Assembly: GCF_015057245.1 (NCBI RefSeq) | Contig: NZ_SVET01000006.1 | Span: 1 to 64,000, forward strand | DNA length: 64,000 bases | From: Pseudobutyrivibrio ruminis | GTDB taxonomy: Bacteria; Bacillota; Clostridia; Lachnospirales; Lachnospiraceae | Direction of reading: 5' to 3' | Shown: positions 52,004 through 61,769 of the stretch, in pieces | Layout: every line of letters starts with the position of its first letter | Numbering within the stretch: position 1 is the stretch's first letter | Notes under the pieces: generated by a model | Told to the model about the DNA's origin: nothing | The model's database searches: none | The model's input: only the letters and a program-made list of their open reading frames with translations | Program-made: the position numbers and the translations under genes

Positions 52004-54409
52004 ATGCAAAAATGGTCCAGATTACTATATCAGCCTTCTCTTCCTTTATATGGAGATAGAAGAGTTACAGGCTGTGATGAGCATATTGCATTGTCAAGAA
52101 AAGCTGCGGAAGAGGGAATGGTTCTTTTGGAAAATGATGGAATTCTTCCTCTGAAAAAGGAGCAGCCACTTGCTTTGTTCGGCAAGGCCAGTGTCGACTA
52201 TGTAAAAGGCGGCGGTGGTTCAGGAGACGTATATTGTAAATACGTACATAGTCTTTATGATGGATTGAAGGCTAACGGCGTATCAGTGTACGAGCCACTT
52301 ATAGATTTCTATAGAGATGATTTGAAAAAGCAGTACGAAAATGGCAGAGTGCCAGGTATGACTGCTGAGCCAAAGGTTTCGGCTGATTTGGTAAAGGGTG
52401 CTATCGCATTTACGGATACAGCTGTTATTTTGATTAATCGCTTTTCTGGTGAAGGCTGGGACAGAAGCGATGTAGAATGCAACAATGAGTACAATCCTTG
52501 GGAGACTGAAACAAGCATGCCAAAGATTGCGGGAGAGATTTTCCCTGATGGTGATTTTTATCTCACGAAGGAGGAAAAGGAGCTTGTTACCACAGTAAAG
52601 AAGAACTTTAAAAAGGTAATTGCAGTACTGAATATTGGCGGAGTAATTGACCTTCGCTGGCTCAAAGAGGATGGAATAAATGCCGCACTTTACATGGGCC
52701 AGGGCGGCATGGAAGGTGGCGATGCAGCAGCCAAAGTTCTTCTTGGTCTTGTAAATCCATCAGGCCGTCTTGTGGATACATTTGCTGGTGAGCTTGAGGA
52801 TTATCCTTCTACAGCAGGCTTCCATGAGTCATTTGATTATGTAAATTACAACGAAGATATTTATGTAGGATATAGATATTTCCTTACAATTCCAGAAGCA
52901 GATAAAAAGATTATTTATCCTTTTGGATATGGATTGAGCTACACCAGTTTTGAAAGCAACATTGTTTCAATGTCACTTTGTGATGATACATTCTATTTCA
53001 CAGTAAAGGTTACAAACACAGGAGACAAGCCTGGCAAAAATGTGGTGCAGCTTTACTATGGTGCGCCACAGGGCAAGCTTTTTAAGCCAGCCAGAGAGCT
53101 TGGAGATTTCGCAAAGACAAAGTGCCTAGCACCAGGTGAAAGTCAAATTATTTCTCTATCTGTGAGCAAATATCAGATGTCTTCATTTGACGATTTAGGC
53201 AAGGTTAGGGATGCAAGCTATGTGCTTGAAAAAGGTGAGTACAGATTCTGTCTTGGCAATAATTCAATGGATGTGGCTAAGGTAGATTTGGTTTGGAACA
53301 ACGACGAAGACGAAGTTATTCAGGAGCTTTCTCACAAGCTCGCACCAGTTGAGTTAAAAGAAAGAATGCTTTCAGATGGTACATACGAAGAACTTCCACA
53401 GGGACAGCATAAGGATATCAATGAAAGTGTTATTACAAAGATGGAGCCTGGTACAGAGGAAGGACTTACTCCGGTTGTACGAAGCAGAGAAAGCTACTGC
53501 CTGATTAATCCATTTAAAAAGGGAGCACATACTCTTTCAGAAGTTGCCGAAGGCAAGATTACATTAGATGAATTTATTGACCAGCTTTCTTTGGAAGATT
53601 TAATGAATCTGGTAGGCGGACAGCCTAACACAGGTGTTGCAAATACTTTTGGATTTGGAAATCTTCCAGAATATGGTGTGCCTAGTGCTATGACAGCAGA
53701 TGGTCCAGCCGGTGTTAGAATTGCACCTGAGACAGGAATCCTCACTACAGCATTTCCATGTTCAACACTTTTGGCATGCACTTGGAACGAGCATCTTCTT
53801 GCAAAGGTAGGAAAAGCAGGAGGCGAGGAGCTTAAAGAAAACAACCTGGCTGTATGGCTTACACCTGCAATCAACATTCACCGCAGTCCACTTTGCGGTA
53901 GAAATTTTGAGTATTATTCTGAAGACCCAATTGTTGCAGGACGTCTTGCAGCAGCCTTGGTAAATGGTATTCAAAGCAACAATGTTGGTGCATCGGTTAA
54001 GCATTTTGCATGCAACAACAAGGAGACAAACAGAAAACACAGCGATTCACGAGTTTCAGAGAGAGCTCTTAGAGAGATTTACCTTAAGGCCTTTGAAATC
54101 GTTGTAAAGACTGCAAAGCCATACACAATCATGAGCGCATACAACGCAATCAACGGTGAACGTGCTTCAGAAAGTCACGATTTGCTTACAGGAATCCTTC
54201 GTGATGAGTGGGGATTTGAAGGCATGGTTACATCTGACTGGTGGACAAGAGGCGAGCATTACAAAGAGTCAAATGCAGGCAACGACCTTAAAATGGGAAA
54301 TGGCTACACAGATAGACTTATGGCTGCAGATGAAAAGGGAGCTCTTGACCATGACCAGCTTAAACTTAATGCAAAAAGAATATTAAATACAATTTTGAAG
54401 TTCGATTAA
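52004..54409 (+). CDS. GH3 glycosidase with swapped domain order
   Basis: 801 residues. The part usually C-terminal in GH3 comes first: AAEEGMVLLENDGILPLKKEQ (about 35-320), then a fibronectin-III-like region (about 330-420), and the (beta/alpha)8 domain follows (about 520-801), with the nucleophile Asp745 in GMVTSDWWTRGEH and KHFACNNKETNRKHSDSRVSERALREIYL before it. The same swapped order is known from Butyrivibrio fibrisolvens BglA and Ruminococcus albus beta-glucosidase. No signal peptide, so it acts in the cytoplasm. Listed as beta-glucosidase type; at the end of a galactan locus a beta-galactoside activity is conceivable but untested. Confidence 0.88.
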   Translation: MQKWSRLLYQPSLPLYGDRRVTGCDEHIALSRKAAEEGMVLLENDGILPLKKEQPLALFGKASVDYVKGGGGSGDVYCKYVHSLYDGLKANGVSVYEPLIDFYRDDLKKQYENGRVPGMTAEPKVSADLVKGAIAFTDTAVILINRFSGEGWDRSDVECNNEYNPWETETSMPKIAGEIFPDGDFYLTKEEKELVTTVKKNFKKVIAVLNIGGVIDLRWLKEDGINAALYMGQGGMEGGDAAAKVLLGLVNPSGRLVDTFAGELEDYPSTAGFHESFDYVNYNEDIYVGYRYFLTIPEADKKIIYPFGYGLSYTSFESNIVSMSLCDDTFYFTVKVTNTGDKPGKNVVQLYYGAPQGKLFKPARELGDFAKTKCLAPGESQIISLSVSKYQMSSFDDLGKVRDASYVLEKGEYRFCLGNNSMDVAKVDLVWNNDEDEVIQELSHKLAPVELKERMLSDGTYEELPQGQHKDINESVITKMEPGTEEGLTPVVRSRESYCLINPFKKGAHTLSEVAEGKITLDEFIDQLSLEDLMNLVGGQPNTGVANTFGFGNLPEYGVPSAMTADGPAGVRIAPETGILTTAFPCSTLLACTWNEHLLAKVGKAGGEELKENNLAVWLTPAINIHRSPLCGRNFEYYSEDPIVAGRLAAALVNGIQSNNVGASVKHFACNNKETNRKHSDSRVSERALREIYLKAFEIVVKTAKPYTIMSAYNAINGERASESHDLLTGILRDEWGFEGMVTSDWWTRGEHYKESNAGNDLKMGNGYTDRLMAADEKGALDHDQLKLNAKRILNTILKFD

Positions 54410-54419
54410 TTTCAACTTA

Positions 54420-54460
54420 GAAAAAAGGACACCTAGATAAAAAAAGGTGTCCTTTTTTTT
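54420..54460. terminator. Terminator between GH3 and chemoreceptor genes
   Basis: AAGGACACCT/AGGTGTCCTT stem with A-run before and eight Ts after. The A-run upstream also gives a T-run on the minus strand, so it can serve both converging genes. Confidence 0.92.
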
Positions 54461-54497
54461 AAATGGAAGATTTGAGTTGAAAAACATTTACGTTAAC

Positions 54498-56270
54498 TTA
54501 TAGTGACGTAAATTTTTGTGTAGTATCATTCAGTTGCTCGGTTACTTCATTGTTTCGGTCCATAGCGCTAAAAATAGCCTTGATGCCGGAAACGATTTCT
54601 GTTGAATTTGCGGCACTCATTGAGATTGCCTGTGAGCTTTCCTGAACAGAATTAGTGATGGTATCAACAGATTCCACCATGGCCATCATGATTTCATTCA
54701 GACTGTCTGCTTTTTCGGTGAATTCAGTTAGCATTTCATTCATGACTTCGGCAGTATGACCGTATTTTTCACCAGTATCAACGAACTCGTCGTAATCATT
54801 GATTACTGTTCCATTGATGAAATCAAGCACTTCCTTGGCATTAGAAGCCAATGTGTTTACTGCGGCTGTAACCTCAGTTGCAATATTCTGAATGGTTGCA
54901 GCAGTCTGAGTAGAGTTTGCTGCCAGCTTGCTAATCTCATCTGCAACTACGGCAAAGCCTTTTCCGGCTTCACCAGCTCTAGCTGCCTCAATAGAGGCAT
55001 TTAAAGCAAGCAGATTAGTTTGACTTGCGATATCCAAAATATCATTAGTTAAATCACTGATTTGACTGACCTTTTCTGAATCCTTAACGGAGTTTTCAAG
55101 AGTAGTTGACAGAACAGCCATTTTTTCTCCAACATCAGCTTTTTTGGTGTTGACTTTAATTTGAAGCTCATCAGCCTCTGCTTTGATTTCGTTCGCAGTA
55201 CCAGAACCCTCCTCAGCCTGGGCTGTGATTCTTTCAGCTGCTTGCTTTACATCGTCAACTCGTTCATTTATTGATTCAAGAATACCAACCACAGATTCCA
55301 TATTAGCAGAGAGTTCTTCTAAGGCAGCAGACGAATTCGTTACATTATCATCTGCAAGTCGTAGTTGTGAATTGACTTCCTCGGAGCTTTCAGTAAGTAC
55401 TGTGGTTCCGTCTTTTACGTCCTTCATGATGCCCTGCAGGGTTTCGATGAAGTGATTAATACCGTTTTTGATGTATAAAAGTTCTGACTTTGTCTTTGTA
55501 TGAATTCTTGCAGTAAGATCTCCTTCACCTTTTTGAATATTAGTAATAATCTGATTAACTTCGTTGCTTATATTCTTGATTTTAACCACAATACTTCTAT
55601 AACTAATCAGGAAGTTTAATATGATTAAAAATACAATGATGGCAGCGCCAATTAGGGCGACTATTCTTCCTTGTGCAAGGAGTTTATTCATGCTTTCCTT
55701 GGTGGCTGCAGCATTATCCTGGATAGCCTGATCCAAAACTACAGTAGAATGAATCATTGCTACTTTTTGAAGTTCGGCTTTATCAAAAAGCATAGCGTAA
55801 GCATTTTCTTGATCTCCAGCGTCGCATTTTTCGATGGCTTTATCAATGTATCCACACATACGCTCATATTGTGCAGCGATTTCCTCCAGTTGAGCAGCTG
55901 CATCTTCATTATTGTAGGTAGAGAAATCGTTTGTTAAATCATCAATGTCATCACTTACAGCCTGTTTAGCAATATCAATTTGAGGCAAAATCGTATCCAT
56001 AGTTTCCTGAGAACCAGAAGCAACATAACCTATACACTGATCGTACAAAGTCATTACGTCAGTTTTTAAATTGGCTTCATGTTCCGTTAATGTCATCATG
56101 GAGTCGAACATTTCAATACTATTTGAAGTGGAGGTTTGCATAGCCATCATAATCATCCCTAGAACAAGTATGAAAGCTACAAGCATTGCAATATTCAGAG
56201 ATAATATTTGTACAACTATAGAATTGAAGCCCGAAATTTTTACATCTGTATTAGTAGTCTTATTTTTCAC
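54498..56270 (-). CDS. Methyl-accepting chemotaxis protein
   Basis: About 590 residues. Membrane segment near 16-40, an outside four-helix domain, a second segment near 205-225, a HAMP region, and a signalling hairpin with DIASQTNLLALNASIEAARAGEAGKGFAVVADEISKLA. GTG at 56270 is preferred because GGGGGAG lies 6 nt upstream; the ATG at 56300 overlaps the binding-protein gene and has no site. It follows a sugar-binding lipoprotein gene after 16 bp, so the two probably work together. Confidence 0.92.
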   Translation of the reverse strand: MKNKTTNTDVKISGFNSIVVQILSLNIAMLVAFILVLGMIMMAMQTSTSNSIEMFDSMMTLTEHEANLKTDVMTLYDQCIGYVASGSQETMDTILPQIDIAKQAVSDDIDDLTNDFSTYNNEDAAAQLEEIAAQYERMCGYIDKAIEKCDAGDQENAYAMLFDKAELQKVAMIHSTVVLDQAIQDNAAATKESMNKLLAQGRIVALIGAAIIVFLIILNFLISYRSIVVKIKNISNEVNQIITNIQKGEGDLTARIHTKTKSELLYIKNGINHFIETLQGIMKDVKDGTTVLTESSEEVNSQLRLADDNVTNSSAALEELSANMESVVGILESINERVDDVKQAAERITAQAEEGSGTANEIKAEADELQIKVNTKKADVGEKMAVLSTTLENSVKDSEKVSQISDLTNDILDIASQTNLLALNASIEAARAGEAGKGFAVVADEISKLAANSTQTAATIQNIATEVTAAVNTLASNAKEVLDFINGTVINDYDEFVDTGEKYGHTAEVMNEMLTEFTEKADSLNEIMMAMVESVDTITNSVQESSQAISMSAANSTEIVSGIKAIFSAMDRNNEVTEQLNDTTQKFTSL

Positions 56271-56286
56271 TATTATCTCCCCCTTT

Positions 56287-57594
56287 CTATTGTTTTGCAT
56301 ACCATGTTTCCAAAGTATTATTTATATCTGTCATGAAAGTATTGGCATCATCTTCGCCTGTGGCAAATCGGTAGAAGCAATAACATAAACCGCCTTCATT
56401 GCTTCCAATGCCAGAAGGTAAATCCATCCAATGCCAACTAGAAGTTTTGTCTTCAGATAAATAAGCAGATAAAACAGGGGCGAATGGATCGTCAGCTACG
56501 TACTGGCAATCTGTGAATGGACTTACGAAGCCTGCCTGCTCTACTAAAATTTTCTGACCGGCGTCCTCTGAACACCATTGAAGAAAGGCTTTTGCAGCTT
56601 CGGTTTGACCCTCTTTTGGAATCGCCCACCAAGAAGGAGAAGATGTAAGGATTGTATCGATACCATCTTCAAAAGCGTATGGAGCCATGCCTACTTCAAA
56701 ACTTCCTGCAGCTTTATATGCATCACTAGCAGCAAGGGATGCTCCAATCCAAGAGCCTTGAGTGATAAAGGCGTATTTGCCAGCAGCAAAACCTGCCACT
56801 TGAGAATCATAATCACCACTCAAAAGCATGTCAGGATTTGAATATTGATAGATTAAACTTATCATAGCTGCATAGTTTGAAAATCTGGTTGCATCAACAG
56901 CATGATTATTATTTATGCCATCTATATAAGTTGTATCATCGCGAGACAAGCCTGAATCGACATACACACCAAATAAATGATTTCCAGAAGACCATCCTAA
57001 ATTTACAGGTTCAACGCAACAATCAACAACACCATCCAGTCCAAGAGCTTCTTTGTTTGCATCAACAGCTTCAAATGCGGCGCGCATTGAATCAAGATTT
57101 GTGATTGATGCAGGATCAACTCCGCATTTATTTAGAATATCAGCATTATAGGCTAGTCCTATGGCTTCTGTTGTATATGGAAAACCTATGGTTCCATAGT
57201 TCTCGTCTACATAAGCTCCTGATGTTCTGCTAGCCCATTCCTCATCACTTAAGTCTAAAAGTAAACCTTCCCAGTTTGAAAAACCGGATGCCTCACAGGC
57301 GATGATATCAGGCATTTGATTTGATAGATATAATCCTTTAATCATAGCCTGTGCATCAACACCAGGACCAACCTCAAGTACTTCGACATGGACACCTGTT
57401 TCTGCTTCGTAGGTTTGAGCCAAAGTTTTTATCTGATCAGTTACTTCTGCTTTAATGTTTAGTAAAGTGATTTCACTTGCACCTTCCTCAGTATCACTAG
57501 TGGCGGATGTAGTTTCTGCTTGTTTTGTACATGCTGACAGGAACACAGCCAAAGCTAGAACCATACATCCCAGTATCGAATTTAGCTTCTTCAT
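56287..57594 (-). CDS. Sugar-binding lipoprotein linked to a chemoreceptor
   Basis: 435 residues. Lipobox FLSAC with Cys22, then a family 1 solute-binding fold (EITLLNIKAEVTDQIKTLAQTYEAETGVHVEV onward). No permease gene is adjacent; the only partner in the operon is the chemoreceptor. Either permeases lie elsewhere, or this protein hands ligand to the chemoreceptor for taxis, as Mal- and Rbs-binding proteins do in other bacteria. The chemotaxis role is inferred from operon structure. Confidence 0.88.
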   Translation of the reverse strand: MKKLNSILGCMVLALAVFLSACTKQAETTSATSDTEEGASEITLLNIKAEVTDQIKTLAQTYEAETGVHVEVLEVGPGVDAQAMIKGLYLSNQMPDIIACEASGFSNWEGLLLDLSDEEWASRTSGAYVDENYGTIGFPYTTEAIGLAYNADILNKCGVDPASITNLDSMRAAFEAVDANKEALGLDGVVDCCVEPVNLGWSSGNHLFGVYVDSGLSRDDTTYIDGINNNHAVDATRFSNYAAMISLIYQYSNPDMLLSGDYDSQVAGFAAGKYAFITQGSWIGASLAASDAYKAAGSFEVGMAPYAFEDGIDTILTSSPSWWAIPKEGQTEAAKAFLQWCSEDAGQKILVEQAGFVSPFTDCQYVADDPFAPVLSAYLSEDKTSSWHWMDLPSGIGSNEGGLCYCFYRFATGEDDANTFMTDINNTLETWYAKQ

Positions 57595-57687
57595 TATTGC
57601 AACCCTCCATAATGAAATTTGTCTATTATGTTTGATTGTATAACGAATGAATTAAAAATCTGTGAATAAAAGCGGATTTTGGTACAA

Positions 57688-57712
57688 AAAAAGCAGGTCT
57701 TACTGACCTGCT
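57688..57712 (-). terminator. Terminator of small lipoprotein gene
   Basis: On the minus strand AGCAGGTC/GACCTGCT with a 5-nt loop is followed by seven Ts, just past the stop at 57719. Confidence 0.9.
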
Positions 57713-57718
57713 TTAATA

Positions 57719-58252
57719 CTAGTTTTTCAAACTGTCATATTCTATCGATACGAGGCTGTCGCCGTCGAATACGAAGACGAGAGTCATTGTGTCGGTTGTG
57801 TATTTCATGGAGCCGGTAGCTTCTTCGGTTGGATCGCCGTAGGCTGCGATGATGTCGTCACGAGAGCTTGAAAGGTCGATGCCTTCGGCTGTTGCTACGT
57901 TGTCTGTACGAAGGAGTACGTAGAGGATTAAGTCTGTGTCTCCGTCAGGGTATGTCTGGATTTCGAAGTCGTTGTATGTGTAGAGCTTTCCGATGCCTTC
58001 GGCAGCGCAGCTTGGTGATTCAAAGTATGAGTTTGGCTCGCCAAGTGCTTCGATGATTGGTGCTGCATCAGCGTCTACTGGGATTGTAGTGCCGTTGTAT
58101 GAAAATACGTAGCCGCTGTTTGTTGATGCTGCTGTAGTGGATGTAGTAGTGTCGCTTGAGTCAATGACTTTTGTGTCGTTTGAGCCGCCACATGCAACAA
58201 GTGAAAGTGCAGTAGTTGCGATTAACGCAAATGCGATAATTTTGTTTTTCAT
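57719..58252 (-). CDS. Small lipoprotein of unknown function
   Basis: 177 residues. Lipobox LVAC with Cys21, a Thr/Ser-rich linker to about 46, then a compact alpha/beta domain with LYTYNDFEIQTYPDGDTDLILYVLL and DDIIAAYGDPTEEATGSM, which resembles the BamE/SmpA-like small repeat fold. It follows the transglutaminase-domain gene after 35 bp on the same strand and may be part of one surface-related unit. Its codons look more GC-rich than those of its neighbours. Confidence 0.75.
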   Translation of the reverse strand: MKNKIIAFALIATTALSLVACGGSNDTKVIDSSDTTTSTTAASTNSGYVFSYNGTTIPVDADAAPIIEALGEPNSYFESPSCAAEGIGKLYTYNDFEIQTYPDGDTDLILYVLLRTDNVATAEGIDLSSSRDDIIAAYGDPTEEATGSMKYTTDTMTLVFVFDGDSLVSIEYDSLKN

Positions 58253-58287
58253 TTTGTTAGGTCTCCTTTATGTAAATTCATTGTTTG

Positions 58288-59523
58288 CTATTGGATAGTT
58301 GGATACTTGCTAGGGTCATAATTGTGTGTGTTATGATGTGCGTTTGAGTATTCCCATAGGTCGGCGTCGTGCCAGTAGAATATCTTTGTGCCGTCTAGCT
58401 GGAGGTTTGGATCGTAGTGATACCAGCCTTCGCCTATGTCAATTAATAACCAGTAGTGTCCTCGTGTATCACGAATCTTTTCAATTTCCATGTTTTTTAT
58501 GCCAAGTCTGTTGAGCATGACTTCTGCAGTTTTTTGCTTGACGGTACAATCCCCTATGCGGTTGTGCATGCCTTTGTAGGCCGCTGAGTAGAGGTCATCA
58601 ATTCCTGCTGTTTCAGAATATTGGATGTTGTCTACTACCCAGTCGAAAACTGCCTTGGCTTGATCATATTGTGACATATCGTCGGTGATGATTTCAGCAA
58701 GAATGGCATCGGCCATTGCATTAACATTTTCTTCTGTGGCTTCGGCAATTTTTGCTGAGACTATTTTTACAGTTGTAGTTTCTGTGGTTGTGTTACCTGC
58801 AGAATCTGTGGCTGTGTATGTCAAATTGTAAGTGCCACGTTTGTCTACATTGACTTCTGAGCTGTCAACTTCAAGGGTAGGATTTGGGTCCAAATCATCT
58901 GTCACTTCTACGTTCTTTTTATAAGAAACTGTATCGCCCTGGGTGATTTCAATTGGTTCTACGCCTGTAATAACAGGTGGTGTGGAATCCTTTCTAACAG
59001 TACAAGGGATAGTTGCAGTGGTTTGATTGCCAGATGCATCTGTGACAACTATTGTGGCATCGAAAGAACCTTCAGCAGTGAAGTCATATGATTCGGCAAA
59101 ATCAATGGTGCAGTTGCTTACATCATTTACAGATTCAACTAAATCAGCGGCTGTTGGAACATCTGCTGTGGTGTACATATCAATAGAGTCTGCTGAAAGA
59201 GTAACAGTAGGCGCTGTGGTATCCTGCACATGCAAGGTGGAGGTAAAGGAGCGTTCCCTTCCTCTTGAATTCGTACATATGATAGTAAGCTCATAATCAC
59301 CTGGTACATTTGGATCAAAAACAGAATCATCTGAAAACCTTGCGGAAGTGGTTGAATCCTTTAGAAATTCTGTTACATCGCAATCTGAGGTACCGGCTTC
59401 AACAAAAACTTCGGAATATACAAGGTCCGAGTGGTTTGTAACGTATATTCCAAGAATGATAGCGGTAGTAACAAATAGAATTGCAGGTGTTAGAATAAAA
59501 ATAATAAATATCTTCTTTTTCAT
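58288..59523 (-). CDS. Membrane-anchored protein with Ig-like domains and transglutaminase-like domain
   Basis: About 411 residues. An N-terminal membrane segment (IFIIFILTPAILFVTTAIILGIYV) anchors an outside part with about three bacterial Ig-like domains, each with the DTTAPTVT/DSTPPVIT type start and a TDASGN or TDSAGN end (about 35-255). A transglutaminase-like domain ends the protein with the Cys in IGDCTVKQ, His in RGHYWLLIDI and Asp in YHYDPNLQ. It could cross-link or cleave peptides at the cell surface. ATG at 59523 with AGGTAG upstream is preferred over 59529. Confidence 0.85.
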   Translation of the reverse strand: MKKKIFIIFILTPAILFVTTAIILGIYVTNHSDLVYSEVFVEAGTSDCDVTEFLKDSTTSARFSDDSVFDPNVPGDYELTIICTNSRGRERSFTSTLHVQDTTAPTVTLSADSIDMYTTADVPTAADLVESVNDVSNCTIDFAESYDFTAEGSFDATIVVTDASGNQTTATIPCTVRKDSTPPVITGVEPIEITQGDTVSYKKNVEVTDDLDPNPTLEVDSSEVNVDKRGTYNLTYTATDSAGNTTTETTTVKIVSAKIAEATEENVNAMADAILAEIITDDMSQYDQAKAVFDWVVDNIQYSETAGIDDLYSAAYKGMHNRIGDCTVKQKTAEVMLNRLGIKNMEIEKIRDTRGHYWLLIDIGEGWYHYDPNLQLDGTKIFYWHDADLWEYSNAHHNTHNYDPSKYPTIQ

Positions 59524-59758
59524 AATCATTCTACCTATAAATATATATTTAATTAAAAAAATTATAGTTCATTTTCCTTTAAAAACAAAGCATTCGTAAA
59601 AGAAAATGCTGGTTATAAATAAAATTGATAACCAGCTATTAAATCTAGGTATAATGAACCGTATTGAAGTGAAGTTTGTGGTGTGTTAAAGTCTCATTCA
59701 TAAACAAATACGAAAGAAAACCCCAATATAAATAATGGGCTTGAAGGAGGAGACAAAT

Positions 59759-60649
59759 ATGAAAAACAACTTATTAAAGAAGATTACTAGCGTGTCATTA
59801 GCAGGTGTTGTATTGGCTGGGGCACTTGTAGGTTGCGGAAGCTCAGATGCAGCTGCAGACACATCATCAGAGGAGACAACAGAGAGCGCAGAAGCTACTG
59901 AGGCAACAGACGAGCTTGAGCCAATCACAGTTGCAGCATCAGCTACACCACATGCAGAGATTCTTGAAGCTGCAAAGCCATTACTTGCTGAGCAGGGATA
60001 TGATTTACAGGTTACAGTATTCGAAGATTATGTACAGCCAAACGAGGTTGTAGAGTCAGGGGATTTTGATGCAAACTACTTCCAGCATGTACCTTATCTT
60101 GATAGCTTCAACGAGGAGCACGGAACACATCTTGTAGATGCTGGTGATATTCACTATGAGCCATTCGGAATTTACCCTGGCACAAAGTCATCACTTGATG
60201 ATGTAGAAGATGGTGATGTTATTGCAATTCCAAACGACACAACAAACGAAGCTAGAGCACTTTTACTTCTTCAGGACAATGGTCTTCTTACATTAAAGGA
60301 TGGCGTTGGTCTTGAGGCAACAGTTAACGATATCACAGAGAACCCATACAACCTTGAATTCCAGGAGCTTGAGGCTGCTCAGGTAGCACGTGTAGTTGGT
60401 GAGGTTGCTTATGTAGTTCTTAATGGTAACTATGCACTTGAGGCAGGCTACTCAGTTGCTAAGGATTCAATCGCATATGAGGCTTCAGATTCAGTTGCAG
60501 CAGAGACATATGTAAACATCATCGCTGTATACGAAGGACATGAAAATGATGAAAAGATTCAGGCCCTTGTATCAGTGCTTAAGTCTGATGAAATCAAGAA
60601 ATTCATCGAGGATACATATGATGGAGCAGTAGTATTCTACGAAAAATAA
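59759..60649 (+). CDS. metQ: MetQ-type methionine-binding lipoprotein
   Basis: About 296 residues. Lipobox LVGC with Cys26, then the NlpA/MetQ fold: ITVAASATPHAEILEAAKPLL, DFDANYFQHVPYLDSFNEEHG and GIYPGTKSSLDDVEDGDVIAIPNDTTNEARALLLLQ. AAGGAGGAG before ATG 59759 fixes the start. Gene order metQ-metN-metI is clear. Binds methionine or a related compound at the cell surface. No SAM riboswitch or T-box was found upstream; a TATAAT-like -10 lies near 59651. Confidence 0.95.
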   Translation: MKNNLLKKITSVSLAGVVLAGALVGCGSSDAAADTSSEETTESAEATEATDELEPITVAASATPHAEILEAAKPLLAEQGYDLQVTVFEDYVQPNEVVESGDFDANYFQHVPYLDSFNEEHGTHLVDAGDIHYEPFGIYPGTKSSLDDVEDGDVIAIPNDTTNEARALLLLQDNGLLTLKDGVGLEATVNDITENPYNLEFQELEAAQVARVVGEVAYVVLNGNYALEAGYSVAKDSIAYEASDSVAAETYVNIIAVYEGHENDEKIQALVSVLKSDEIKKFIEDTYDGAVVFYEK

Positions 60650-60689
60650 GTCATATACTTGACCAATATAAAGACAAAGGTTAATCTAA

Positions 60690-60718
60690 ACAAGTGTAGT
60701 GTTACTACACTTGTTTTT
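60690..60718 (+). terminator. Partial terminator between metQ and metN
   Basis: ACAAGTGTAG/CTACACTTGT, a perfect 10-bp stem with a TGTTA loop and TTTT tail. It probably cuts transcription partly, favouring the binding protein over the ATPase and permease. Confidence 0.75.
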
Positions 60719-60749
60719 ACTTTTGATGACTAATAATAAAGGAAAAAAT

Positions 60750-61769
60750 ATGAACGAAATTGTTGTAAAAAACTTATCGAAAACCTTCAATCAGTCAGAG
60801 ACAAAGGTCGATGCGTTAAAAGACATTAATCTTACAATTGAAACAGGCGATATTTATGGAATCATCGGTATGTCAGGTGCTGGTAAAAGTACCCTTGTAA
60901 GATGCTTTAACTTTTTAGAGAGACCGACAAGCGGAGAGGTTTGGATTGGAGACAAGAATCTTGGTGCGCTTTCAGAGGCTGAGCTTAGAGCTGAGCGTAG
61001 CCAGATTGCTATGATTTTCCAAAGCTTCAATCTTCTTATGCAGAAAAATGTTTTGGATAACATCTGTTTCCCACTTCGTCTGCAGAAAGTTTCAAAAGCA
61101 GATGCCAGAAAAAGAGCAAAGGAATTACTTGAAGTAGTAGGCCTTACCGACAAGGCAAAAGCATATCCAGCCCAGCTTTCAGGCGGTCAGCGTCAGCGTG
61201 TGGCTATCGCTAGAGCTCTTGCAAACAACCCTAGAATTCTTCTCTGTGATGAGGCAACATCAGCTCTGGACCCACAGACTACAGCATCTATTTTAGAGTT
61301 GTTAAGAGATATCAATAAAAAGTATGGCATTACAATCGTTGTAATCACTCACCAGATGTCAGTTGTATCCGAAATCTGTAACAAGGTTGCAATTATTGAA
61401 AAGGGCCAGGTTGTTGAAAACGGTTTAGTTGAGGATGTATTTAATCATCCAAAGTCTAGTGCGGCTAGAGAGCTTATCCTTCGTGGTGATAGCGAAAAGT
61501 CTGGTGGCACAGTAGAGACACTCAATGGCGAACGAAAGATCAGAATCGTATTTACGGAGAACTCTTCTTTCGAGCCTGTTATTGCAAACATGGTATTGAA
61601 ATTCCAGACGGCAGTGAACATTCTTCGTGCAGATACAAAGAATGTTGGCGGTTTTGCAAAGGGCGAAATGATTCTTGGACTTCCAGAGGATGAACAGCTT
61701 CAGGAGGATATCATTATTTATCTTAAGGAAAGAGGCCTTGAAATTGAGGAGGTGACTGGAGATGTTTGA
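60750..61769 (+). CDS. metN: MetN-type methionine ABC transporter ATPase
   Basis: 339 residues. Walker A GMSGAGKSTLVR, signature LSGGQRQRVAIARAL, Walker B ILLCDEATSALD, and a C-terminal NIL domain (about 270-335) that in other MetN proteins binds methionine and inhibits transport. ATG 60750 follows AAAGGAAA; the frame extends upstream over the hairpin. It overlaps metI by 8 bp. Confidence 0.95.
   Translation: MNEIVVKNLSKTFNQSETKVDALKDINLTIETGDIYGIIGMSGAGKSTLVRCFNFLERPTSGEVWIGDKNLGALSEAELRAERSQIAMIFQSFNLLMQKNVLDNICFPLRLQKVSKADARKRAKELLEVVGLTDKAKAYPAQLSGGQRQRVAIARALANNPRILLCDEATSALDPQTTASILELLRDINKKYGITIVVITHQMSVVSEICNKVAIIEKGQVVENGLVEDVFNHPKSSAARELILRGDSEKSGGTVETLNGERKIRIVFTENSSFEPVIANMVLKFQTAVNILRADTKNVGGFAKGEMILGLPEDEQLQEDIIIYLKERGLEIEEVTGDV

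Noticed and set aside
59530..59758. SAM riboswitch or T-box upstream of metQ
   Set aside because: The 229-bp gap shows only a simple GCTGG-type hairpin near 59608-59636 and a TATAAT-like box; none of the conserved SAM-I or T-box sequences were found.
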